Shown here piece after piece: positions 30,410 to 42,400 of a stretch of DNA of 64,000 nucleotides. How positions within the stretch are numbered: the first letter of the stretch is position 1; the number at the start of each line of letters is the position of its first letter. Where the stretch lies: the NCBI GenBank assembly GCA_030220185.1, contig JASPKZ010007796.1:186001-250000 (forward strand), read 5' to 3'. Made by a program: the position numbers and the translations under genes. Below the pieces are notes generated by a model that was given only the letters and a program-made list of their open reading frames with translations, ran no database searches and had not been told where the DNA came from. Source of the stretch: Diploptera punctata. Taxonomy: Eukaryota > Arthropoda > Insecta > Blattodea > Blaberidae.

Positions 30410-33400
30410 AAGGGAGAAGAGAGAGAGGCAAAGAAGTATGGCTGCTGGAGAAGAAAAGCAAGAGGATAGAGGAAGAGAGAGAAGATGATTAATAAGAAAC
30501 ATCGTGGGTTGTATAAAAGTATGATACAAGGGAGAAAGAGAGAGAGGCAAAGAAGTAGTTGCTGGAGAAGAAAAGCAAGAAGAGTAGAGGAAGAGAGAGA
30601 AGATGATTAATAAGAAACATCGTGGGTTGTATAAAAGTATGATACAAGGGAGAAGAGAGAGAGGCAAAGAAGTATGGCTGCTGGAGAAGAAAAGCAAGAG
30701 GATCGTGGGTTGTATAAAAGTATGATACAAGGGAGAAGAGAGAGAGGCAAAGAAGTATGGCTGCTGGAGAAGAAAAGCAAGAGGATCGTGGGTTGTATAA
30801 AAGTATGATACAAGGGAGAAGAGAGAGAGGCAAAGAAGTATGGCTGCTGGAGAAGAAAAGCAAGAGGATCGTGGGTTGTATAAAAGTATGATACAAGGGA
30901 GAAGAGAGAGAGGCAAAGAAGTATGGCTGCTGGAGAAGAAAAAGCAAGAGGATCGTGGGTTGTATAAAAGTATGATACAAGGGAGAAGAGAGAGAGGCAA
31001 AGAGTAGGCTGCTGGAGAAGAAAAGCAAGAGGATCGTGGGTTGTGTATAAAAGTATGATACAAGGGAGAAGAGAGAGAGGCAAAGAAGTATGGCTGCTGG
31101 AGAGGAAAAGCAAGAGGATCGTGGGTTGTATAAAAGTATGATACAAGGGAGAAGAGAGAGAGGCAAAGAAGTATGGCTGCTGGAGAAGAAAAGCAAGAGG
31201 ATCGTGGGTTGTATAAAAGTATGATACAAGGGAGAAGAGAGAGAGGCAAAGAAGTATGGCTGCTGGAGAAGAAAGAAAGCAAGAGGATCGTGGGTTGTAT
31301 AAAAGTATGATACAAGGGGAAGAAGAGAGAGGCAAAGAAGTATGGCTGCTGGAGAAGAAAAGCAAGAGGATCGTGGGTTGTATAAAGTATGATACAAGGG
31401 AGAAGAGAGAGAGGCAAAGAAGTATGGCTGCTGGAGAAGAAAAGCAAGAGGATCGTGGGTTGTATAAAAGTATGATACAAGGGAGAAGAGAGAGAGAGGC
31501 AAAGAAGTATGGCTGCTGGAGAAGAAAAGCAAGAGGATCGTGGGTTGTATAAAAGTATGATACAAGGGAGAAGAGAGAGAGGCAAAGAAGTATGGCTGCT
31601 GGAGAAGAAAAGCAAGAGGATCGTGGGTTGTATAAAAGTATGATACAAGGGAGAAGAGAGAGAGAGGCAAAGAAGTATGGCTGCTGGAGAAGAAAAGCAA
31701 GAGGATCGTGGGTTGTATAAAAGTATGATACAAGGGAGAAGAGAGAGAGAGGCAAAGAAGTATGGCTGCTGGAGAAGAAAAGCAAGAGGATCGTGGGTTG
31801 TATAAAAGTATGATACAAGGGAGAAGAGAGAGAGGCAAAGAAGTATGGCTGCTGGAGAAGAAAAGCAAGAGGATCGTGGGTTGTATAAAAGTATGATACA
31901 AGGGAGAAGAGAGAGAGGCAAAGAAGTATGGCTGCTGGAGAAGAAAAGCAAGAGGATCGTGGGTTGTATAAAAGTATGATACAAGGGAGAAGAGAGAGAG
32001 GCAAAGAAGTATGGCTGCTGGAGAAGAAAAGCAAGAGGATCGTGGGTTGTGTATAAAGTATGATACAAGGGAGAAGAGAGAGAGGCAAAGAAGTATGGCT
32101 GCTGGAGAAGAAAAGCAAGAGGATCGTGGGTTGTATAAAAGTATGATACAAGGGGAAGAAGAGAGAGAGGCAAAGAAGTATGGCTGCTGGAGAAGAAAAG
32201 CATGAGGATCGTGGGTTGTATAAAAGTATGATACAAGGGAGAAGAGAGAGAGAGGCAAAGAAGTATGGCTGCGGGAGAAGAAAAGCCAAGCGAGTCGTGG
32301 GTTGTATAAAAGTATGATACAAGGGAGAAGAAGAGAGAGGCAAAGAAAGTAGTGGCTGCTGGAGAAGAAAAGCAAGAGGATCGTGGGTTGTACAAAAGTA
32401 TGATACAAGGGAGAGAGAGAGAGAGGCAACAGAAGTATGGCTGCTGGAGAAGAAAGAAGACAAGAAGAGATCGTGGGTTTGTATAAAAGTATGATACAAG
32501 GGAGAAGAGAGAGAGGCAAAGAAGTATGGCTGCTGGAGAAGAAAAGCAAGAGGATCGTGGGTTGTATAAAAGTATGATACAAGGGAGAAGAGAGAGAGGC
32601 AAAGAAGTATGGCTGCTGGAGAAGAAAAGCAAGAGGATCGTGGGTTGTATAAAAGTATGATACAAGGGAGAAGAGAGAGAGAGGCAAAGAAGGTATGGCT
32701 GCTGGAGAGAAGAAAAGCAAGAGGATCGTGGGTTGTATAAAAGTATGATACAAGGGGGAGAAGAGAGAGAGGCAAAGAAGTATGGCTGCTGGAGAAAGAA
32801 AGCAAGATGGATCGTGGGTTGTATAAAAGTATGATACAAGGGAGAGAAGAGAGAGGAGGCAAAGAAGTATGGCTGCTGGAGAAGAAAAGCAAGAGGATCG
32901 TGGGTTGTATAAAAGTATGATACAAGGGAAGAAGAGAGAGAGGCAAAGAAGTATGGCTGCCTGGAGAGAGAAAAAGCAAGAGGGATCGTGGGTTGTTATA
33001 AAAAGTATGATACAAGGGAGGAAGAGAGAGAGGCAAAGAAAGTATGGCTGCGTGGAGAAGAAAAGCAAGAGGATCTGGGTTGTATAAAAGTATGATACAA
33101 GGGAGAAGAGAGAGAGGCAAAGAAAGTATGGCTGCTGGAGAGAAGAAAAGCAAGAGGATCGTGGGTTGTATAAAAGTATGATACAAGGGAGAAGAGAGAG
33201 AGGCAAAGAAGTATGGCTGCTGAGAGAAGAAAAGCAAGAGGATCGTGGGTTGTATAACAATATGATACAAGGGAGAAGAGAGAGAGGCAAAGATAGTATG
33301 GCTGCTGGAGAAGATAAGCAAAGAGGATCGTGGGTTGTATAAAGTATGATAAATGGGAGAAGAGAGAGAGGCAAAGAATTATGGCTATGCTGGAGAAGAA

Positions 33401-36400
33401 AAGCAAGAGGATCGTGGGTTGTATTAAAAGTATGATACAAGGGAGAAGAAGCGAGAGAGGCAAAAGAAGTATGGCTGCTGGAGAAGAAAAGCAAGAGGAT
33501 CCGTGGGTTGTATAAAAGTATGATACAAGGGAGAAGAGAGGAGAGGCAAAGAAGTATGGCTGCTGGAGAAGAAAAGCAAGAGGATCTTGGGTTGTATAAA
33601 AGTATGATACAAGGGAGAGAGAGAGAGGAGAGGCAAAGAAGTATGGCTGCTGGAGAAGAAAAGCAAGAGGATCGTGGGTTGTATTAAAAGTATGATACAA
33701 GGGAGAAGAGAGAGAGGCAAAGAAGTATGGCTGCTGGAGAAGAAAAGCAAGAGGATCGTGGGTGTATAAAAGTATGATACAAGGGAGAAGAGAGAGAGGC
33801 CAAAGAAGTATGGCTGCTGGAGAAGAAGAAAAGCAAGAGGATCGTGGGTGTTGTATAAAAGTATGATACAAGGGGAAGAGAGAGAGGCAAAGAAGTATGG
33901 CTGCTGGAGAGGAAGAGCAGAGGATCGTGGGTTGTTATAACAGTATGATACAAGGACGGAAGAGAGAGAGAGGCGAAAGAAGTATGGCTGCTGGAGAAGA
34001 AAAGCCAGTAGGATCGTGGGTTGTATAAAAGTATGATACAAGGGAGAAGAGAGAGAGGCAAAGAAGTATGGCTGCTGGAGAAGGAAAGCAGAGGATCGTG
34101 GGTTGTATAAAAGTATGATCAAGGCAGAGAGAGAGGAGGCAAAGAAAGTATGGCTGCTGTAGAAGAAAAGCAAGAGGATCGTGGGTTGTATAAAAGTATG
34201 ATCCAAGGAGAAGAGAGAGAGGCAAAGAATTATTGCTGCTGGCTGAAGAAAAGCAAGAGGATCGTGGGTTGTATAAAAGTATGTACAAGGGGGACGAAGA
34301 GAGAGAGGCAAAGAAGTCATGGCTGGGTGGAGAAAGAAAAGCAAGAGGATCGTGGGTTGTATAAAAGTATGATACAGGGAGGAAGAGAGAGAGGCAAAGA
34401 AGTATGGTCTGCTGGAGAAGAAAAGCAAGAGGCGTCGTGGGTTGTAATAAAAGTATGATACAGGGTAGAAGAGAGGAGAGGCAAAGAAGTATGGCTGCTG
34501 GAGAAGAAAAGCAAGAGGATCGTGGTTGTATAAAAGTATGATACAAGGGAGGAGAGAGAGAGGCAAAGAAAGTATGGCTTGCTGGAGAAGGAAAGCAAGA
34601 GGATCGTTGGTTGTATAAAAGTATGATACAAGGGCAGAAGAGAGAGAGGCAACGAAGTATGGCTGCTGGAGAAGAAAATCAAGAGGATGCGTGTGTTGTA
34701 TAAAAGTATGATACAAGGGAGAAGATCGAGAGGCTAAGTGAGAGTATGGCTGGTGGAGAAGAAAAGCAAGAGGGATCGTGGGTTGTATAAAAGTCTGATC
34801 ACAAGGAGAGAAGAGAGGAGTAAAGACGTAGGCGCTGAGAAGAAAAGCAAGAGATCGTGGGTTGTATAAAAGTATGATCAAGGGAGAAGAGAGAGAGGCA
34901 AAGAAGTATGGGCTGGAGAAGAAAAGCAGAGGACGTGGGTGTATACAAGTCTTATACAAGGGAGAAGTGAGAGAGGCAAAAAGTAGGGCTGTGGAGAAGA
35001 AAAGCACGAGGATCGTGGGGTATAAAATATGAACAAGGGAGAGAGAGAGAGGCAAAGAAGTATGGCTGCTGGAGAAGAAAAGCAAGAGGATGTGGGTTGA
35101 TAAAAGTATATACAAGGGAGCAGAGAGAGAGTCAAGAGTTAGGCTGCTGGAGACGAAAGGCAAAGGATCGTGGGTTGTATAAAAGTATGATACAAGGGAG
35201 AGGAGAGAGAGTCAAAAGAATATGGCTGCTGGAGAAGAAACGCAAGGAAGGTTCGGGGTGTATAAAGTAGATCCAGGGAGAAAGAGAGAGGCACAGAAGT
35301 ATGGCGCTTGATACGAAACACGGGATCGTGGGTTGTCTAAAAGTATGCTACAGGGGAGAAGGAGAGAGAGGTAACGAAGTATGGCTGGCGCTGGGTACAG
35401 AAAAGCAGAGGACGTGGGTTGTATAAAAGTGGTAATGGTAGAAGAGAGAGAGGTAAAAGAGGCTTCTTGAGAAGAAAAGTCATGAGGATCGTGGGTTTAT
35501 AAAGTATGATTAAGGAGGAGAGAGAGGCAAAGAAGTATGGCTGCTGAGAAGAAAAGAAGAGGATCTGGGTTGTATAACAGGTGTGATACAAGGGAAGAAG
35601 AGAAGCGAGGCAAAGAAGGATGGGCTGCTGGAGAAGAAAAGCAAGGGATCGTGGGTTGTATAAAAGTATGAACAAGGGGAAGAGAGAGAGGCAAAGAAGT
35701 ATGGCTGCTGGAGAAGAAAGCAAGGGATCGTGGGTTGTATAAAGTTATTGATACAAGGGAGAAGAGAGAGATGCAAACGAAGTATGGCTGCTGGAGAGAT
35801 AAAACAGCAAGAGGATCGTGGGTTTGTATAAAGTATGATACATGGGAGAAGAGAGAGAGGCAAAGACGTATGGCTGCTGAGAAGAAAAAGCAAGAGGATG
35901 TGGGTTGTATTATAAAAGATGATACAAGGGAGAAGAGAGAGAGGCAAGAAGTATGGTGTGGCTGGAGAGAAAGCAAGAGGATCGTGGGTTGTATAAAGTA
36001 GATACAAGGGAGAAGAGAGAGAGGAAAGAAGTATGGCTGTGGAGAAGAAAAGCAAGAGGATCGTGGTTGTTATAAAAGTATTATACAAGGGAGATAGAAG
36101 GCGGAGGCAAAGAAGTATGCTGCTGGAGAGAAAAGCAGAGGCTCTGGGTTGTTATAAAAGTATATACAGGGAGAGAGAGAGGCAAAGAAGTATGGTGCTG
36201 GGAAGAAAAAGGCTAGGAGGATCGTGGGTTGTATAAAAGTATGATACAAGGGAGAAGAGAGAGAGGCCAAAGAAGTATGGCTGCTGGAGAGAAAAGCAAG
36301 ATGATCGGGGTGTATAAAAGTATGATACAAGGGAGAAGAAGAAGAGATGAGGCAAAGAAGTATGGGCTGATGGAGAAGAAAAGCAAGGAGGATCGTGGGT

Positions 36401-39400
36401 GGTATAAGTATGATACAAGGGAGAAAGGAGAGAGGCAAAGAAGTAGGCTGCGGAGAAGAAAAGAAAGAGGATCGTGTGGGTTGTTAAAGTAGGATTACGA
36501 GGGAGAAGAGGGGAGGCAAGAAGTTGGCTGCTGGAGAAGAAAGCAAGAGGATCGTGTGTTGTATAAAAGTATGATACAAGGAGAAGAGAGAGAGGCAAAG
36601 AAAAGAAGTATGGCTGCTGGAGAAGAAAAGCAAGAGGATCGTGGGTTGTATAAAAGTATGATACAAGGGAGAAGAGAGAGAAGAGCGAGAGAGGCAAAGA
36701 AGTATGGCGCTGGAGAAGAAACAAGCAAGAGGATCGGGTTGTATAAAAGTTGATACAAGGAGGAAGAGAGAGAGGAAACGAAGTAGGCTGCTGGAGAAGA
36801 AAAGAAGAGGATCGTGGGGTATAAAAGTATGATACAAGGGAGGGAGAAGAGAGAGAGGAAAAGAAGTAGCGGCTGAGAGAAGGAGAAAGAGAAAAGCAAA
36901 GAGAAGAGGATAGTGGGTTGTTATAAAAGTATGATTACAAGGGAGAAGAGAGAAGAGGCAAAGAAGTATGGCTGCTGGAGAAGAAAAGCAAGAGGATCGT
37001 GGGTGTAATAAAGTATGATACAAGGGAGAAGAGAGAGAGGCAAAGAAGTATGGCTGCTGGAGAAGAAAAGCAAGATGATCGTGGGTTGTATAAAAGTATT
37101 GATACAAGGGAGAAGAGAGAGAGGCAAAGAAAGTATGGCTTGCTGGAGAAGAAAATCAAGAGGATCGTGGTTTGTATAAAAGTATGATACAAGGGGGTAA
37201 GAGAGAGAGGCAAAGAAGTATGGCTGCTGGAGAAGAAAAGCAAGAGGATCGTGGGTTTGTTAAAAGTATGATACAAGGTGAGATAGGAGAGGGCAAAGAA
37301 GTATGGCTGCTGGAGAAGAAAAGCAAGAGGATCTGTGCTGTTATAAAAGTATGATACACGGGGTGGAAGAGAGAGAGGCAAAGAAGTATGGTTGCTGGAG
37401 AAGAAAAGCAGAGATCGTGGGTTGTATAAAAGTCATGATAAAGGCAGAAGAGAGAGAGGCAAAGAAGTATGGGTGCTGGAGTAAGAAAGCAAGAGGATCG
37501 TGGGTTGTATAAAAGTATGATACAAGGGAGAAGAGAGAGAGGCAACAGAAGTATGGCTGCTGTAGAAGAAAAGCAAGAGGATCGTGGGTTGTAATACAAT
37601 GTATTATACAAGGGAGAAGAGAGAGAGTGCAAGTAAGTATGGCTGTGGGATGAAGAAAGCAAGAGGATCGTGGTTGTATAAAGGTATTGATTACAAGGGA
37701 GAGGAGAGAGAGGGCATAAGAAGTATGGCTGCTGGAGAGGAAAAGCAAGAGGATCGTGGGTTGTATAAAAGTATGATACAAGGGAGAAGAGAGAGAGGCC
37801 AAAGAAGTATGGCTGCTGGAGAAGAAACGCAAGAGGAATCGTGGGTTGTATAAAAGTTGATACAAGGGATAAGAGAGATAGGCAAAGAAGTATGGCTGCT
37901 GGAGAGAAAGCAGAGGATCGTGGGTTGTATAAATGTATGATACAAGGAGAAGAGAGAAGGCAAATAAGTATGGCTGCTGGAGAAGAAGAACATAGGATCG
38001 TGGGTTGTATAAAAGTATGAACAAGGGAGAAGCGAGAGTGGGCAAAGAAGTATGGTGCTTGAGAAGACAAGCAAGAGGATCGTGGGTTGTATAAAAGTAT
38101 GATACAAGGTAGGATAGACGAAGGGCAAGAAGTATGGCTGCTGGAGAAGAAAGCAAGAGGTTCGTGGGTTGTATAAAAGTATTGATACAAGGGAGAAGGA
38201 GAGATGCTAAAGAAGTATGGCTGCTTGGAGAAAAGTAAACAAGGCAAGAGGACGGGTTTTTATCAAAGTATGATACAAGGGAGAAGAGAGAGAGGCAAAG
38301 AAGTATGGCTGCTGGAGAAGAAAAGCAAGAGGATCGTGGGTTGTATAAAAGTATGATACAGATACACGAGAGGAGAATGAGAGGCAAAGAAGTATGGCTG
38401 CTGGAGAAGGAAAAGCAAGAGGATCGTGGGTTGTATAAAGAGTATGATACAAGAGAGAAGAGAGAGAGGCAAAGAAGTATGGCTGCTGGAGAAGAAAAGC
38501 AAGAGGATCGTGGGTTGTATAAAAGTATGATACAAGGGAGAAGAGAGAGAGGCAAAGAAGTATGGCTGCTGGAGAAGAAAAGCAAGAGGGATCGTGGGTT
38601 GTATAAAAGTATGATACAAGGGAGAGAAGAGAGAGAGCAAAGAAGTATGGCTGCTGGAGAAGAAAAAGCAAGAGGATCGTGGGTTGTAATAAAAGTATGA
38701 TACAAGGAGAATAGAGAGAGAGCAAAGAAGTATGGCTGCTGGAGAAGAAAAGCAAGAGGATCGTGGGTTTGTATAAAAGTATGATACAAGGGAGAAGAGA
38801 GAGAGGCAAAGAAGTATGGCTGCTGGAGAAGAAAAGCAAGAGGATCGTGGGTTGTATAAAAGTAGTGATACAATGGGAGAAGAGAGAGAGGCAAAGAAGT
38901 ATGGCTGCTGGAGAAGAAAAGCAAGAGGATCGTGGGTTGTATAAAGTATGATACAAGGGAGAAGAGAGAGAGGCAAAGAAGTATGGCTGCTGGATGAGAA
39001 AGAAGCAAGAGGATCGTGGGTTTTATAAAAGTATGATACAAGGGAGAAGAGAGAGACGGCAAAGAAGTATGGCTGCTGGAGAAGAAAAGCAAGAGGATCG
39101 TGGTTGTATAAAAGTATGAACAGGGAGAAGAGAGAGAAGCAGAGAGCAAAGAAGTATGGCTGCTGGAGAAGAAAAGCAAAGAGGATCGTGGGTTGTATAA
39201 AAGTATGATACAAGGAGAGAAGAGAGAGAGGCAAAGAAGTATGGCTGCTGGAGAAGAAAAGCAAGAGGAATCGTGGTTGTATAAAGTATGATACAGGGAG
39301 AAGAGAGAGAGGCAACAGAAGTATGGCTGCTGAGAAGAAAAGCAAGAGGATCGTTGGTTGTATAAAAGTATGATACAAGGGAGAGAGAGAGAGAGGCGAA

Positions 39401-42400
39401 AAGAAGTATGGCTGCTGGAGAAGAAAAAGCAAGAGGATCGTGGGTTGTATTAAAAGTATGATACAAGGGAGAAGAGAGAGAGGCAAAGAAGTATGGCTGC
39501 TGGAGAAGAAAAGCAAGAGGATCGTGGGTTGTATAAAAGTATGATACAAGGGAGAAGAGAGATGAGGCATACGAAGTATGGCTGCTGCTGGAGAAGAAAA
39601 GCAAGAGGATAGAGGAAGAAGAGAGAGAAGATGATTAATAAGAAAACATCGTGGTTTGTATAAAAGTATGATACAAGGGAGAAGAGAGAGAGGCAAAGAA
39701 GTATGGCTGCTGGAGAAGAAAATCAAGAGGATAGAGGAAGAGAGAGAAGATGATTAATAAGAAACATGTGGGGTTGTATAAAAGTATGCTACAAGGGAGA
39801 AGAGAGGAGAGGGAAAGAAGTATGGCTGCTGGAGAAGAAAAGCAAGAGAAGATAGAGGAAGAGAAGAGAAGATGATTAATAAGAAACATCGTGGGTTTAT
39901 AAAATATGATACAAGGAGAAGAGAGAGGCAAAGAAGTATGGCTGCTGGAGAAGAAAAGCAAGAGGATAGAGAGAAGAGAGAGAAGATGATTAATAAGAAA
40001 CATCGTGGGTTGTATAAAAGTATGATACAAGGGAGAAGAGAGAGAGGCCAAAGAAGTATGGCTGCTGGAGAAGAAAAGCAAGAGGATAGAGGAAGAGAGA
40101 GGAAGATGATTAATAAGAAACATCGTGGGTTGTATTAAAAGTATGATACAAGGGAGAAGAGAGAGAGGCAAAGAAGTATGGCTGCTGGAGAAGAAAGCAA
40201 GAGGATAGGGAAGGGAGAGATGAGAGAGAAGATGATTATAAGAACATCGTGGGTTTGTATAAAAGTATGATACAAGGAGAAGCGAGAGAGGCAAAGAAGT
40301 ATGGCTGCTGGAGAAGAAAAGCAAGAGGATAGAGGAAGAGAGAGAAGATGATTAATAAGAAACATCGGGGGTTGTATAAAAGTATGATACAAGGGAGAAG
40401 AGAGAGAGGCAAAGAAGTATGGCTGCTGGAGAAGAAAATGCAAGAGGATAGAGGAAGAGAGAGAAGATGATTAATAAGAACCATCTTGGGTTGTATAAAG
40501 TATGATACATGGGAGAAGAGAGAGAGGCCAAAGATATGGCTGCTGGAGTGGAGAAAAGCAAGAGTATAGGAAGAGAGAGAAGATGATAATAAGAAACATC
40601 GTGGGTTGTATAAAGTATGATACAAGGAGAAGAGAGAGAGAGCAAAGAAGTATGGCTGCTGGAGAAGAAAAGCAAGAGGATAGAGGAAGAGAGAGAAGAT
40701 GATTAATAAGAAACATCGTGGGTTGTATAAAAGTATGATACAAGGTGAAGAAGAGAGAGAGGCAAAGAAGTATGGCTGCTGGAGAAGAAAAGCAAAGAGG
40801 ATAGAGGAAGAGAGAGAAGATGATTAATAAGAAACATCGTGGGTTGTATAAAAGTATGATACAAGGGAGAAGAGAGAGAGGCAAAGAAGTATGGCTGCTG
40901 GAGAAGAAAAGCAAGAGGATAGAGGGAAGGAGAGAAGAAGATGATTAATAAGAAACATCGTGGGTTGTATAAAAGTATGATACAAGGGAGAAGAGAGAGA
41001 GGCAAAGAAAGTAGTGGCTGCTGGAGGAAGAAAAGCAAGAGGATATAGAGGAAGAGAGAGAGAAGATGATTAATAAAAGAAACATCGTGGGTTGTATAAA
41101 AGTATGATACAAGGGAGAAGAGAGGAGAGGCAAAGAAGTATGGCTGCTGGAGAAGAAAAGCAAGAGGATAGAGGGAAGAGAGAGAAGATGATTAATAAGA
41201 AACATCGTGGGTTGATAAAAGTATGATACAAGGGAGAAGAGAGCGAGAGAGGCAAAGAAGTATGGCTGCTGGAGGAGAAAGGGCAAGAGGATAGAGGAAG
41301 AGAGAGAAGATGATTAATAAGAAAACATCGTTGGGTTGATAAAAGTATTGATACAAGGGAGAAGAGAGAGAGAGAGGGAGAAGGAAGTATGGTGCTGGAG
41401 GAAGGAAAAGCAAGAGGGGATAGAGGAAGAGAGAGAGAGTAAAGATGATTAAAAGAACATCGTGGGTGTATAAAAGTATGATACAAGGGCGAAGAGGAGA
41501 GGCAAAGGAAGTATGGCTGCTGGAGGAGAAGAAAAAGCAAGAGGATCGTGGGTTGTATTAAAAAGTATGATACAAGGGAGAAGAGAGAGAGGCAAAAAGA
41601 AGTATGGCTGTGGAGAGAAGAAACAGCAAGAGGATCGTGGGTTGTATTAAAGTATGATACAAGGGAGAAGAGAGAGAGGCAAAGAAGTAGTGGCTGCTGG
41701 AGAAGAGAAAGCAAAGAGGATCGGTGGGTTGTATAAAAGTATGATACAAGGGAGAGAGAGAGAGTAGAGGCAAAGAAGTATGGCTGCTGGAGAAGAAAAG
41801 CAAGAGGATCGTGGGTTGTATAAAAGTATGATACAAGGAGCAGAGAGAGAGGCAAAGAAGTATGGCTGCTGGAGAAGAAAAGCAAGAGGATCGTGGGTTG
41901 TATAAAAGGTATGATACAAGGGAGAAGAGAGAGAGGGCAAAGAAGTATGGCTGCTGGAGAAGAAAAGCAAGAGGATCGTGGGTTGTATAAAAGTATGATA
42001 CAAGGGAGAAGGAGAGAGAGGCAAAAGAAGTATGGCTGCTGGAGAAGAAAAGCAAGAGGATCGTGGGTTGTATAAAAGTATGATACAAGGGAGAGAGAGA
42101 GAGAGGCAAAGAAGTATGGCTGCTGGAGAAGAAAAGCAAGAGGATCGTGGGTGTATATAAGAAGTATGATACAAGGGAGAAGAGAGAGAGGCAAAGAAGT
42201 ATGGCTGCTGGAGAAGAAAAGCAAGAGGATCGTGGGTTGTATAAAAGTATGATACAAGGGAGAAGAGAGAGAGGCAAAGAAGTATGGCTGCTGGAGAAGA
42301 AAAGCAAGAGGATCGTGGGTTGTATAAAAGTATGATACAAGGGAGAAGAGAGAGAGGCAAAGAAGTATGGCTGCTGGAGAAGAAAAGCAAGAGGATCGTG

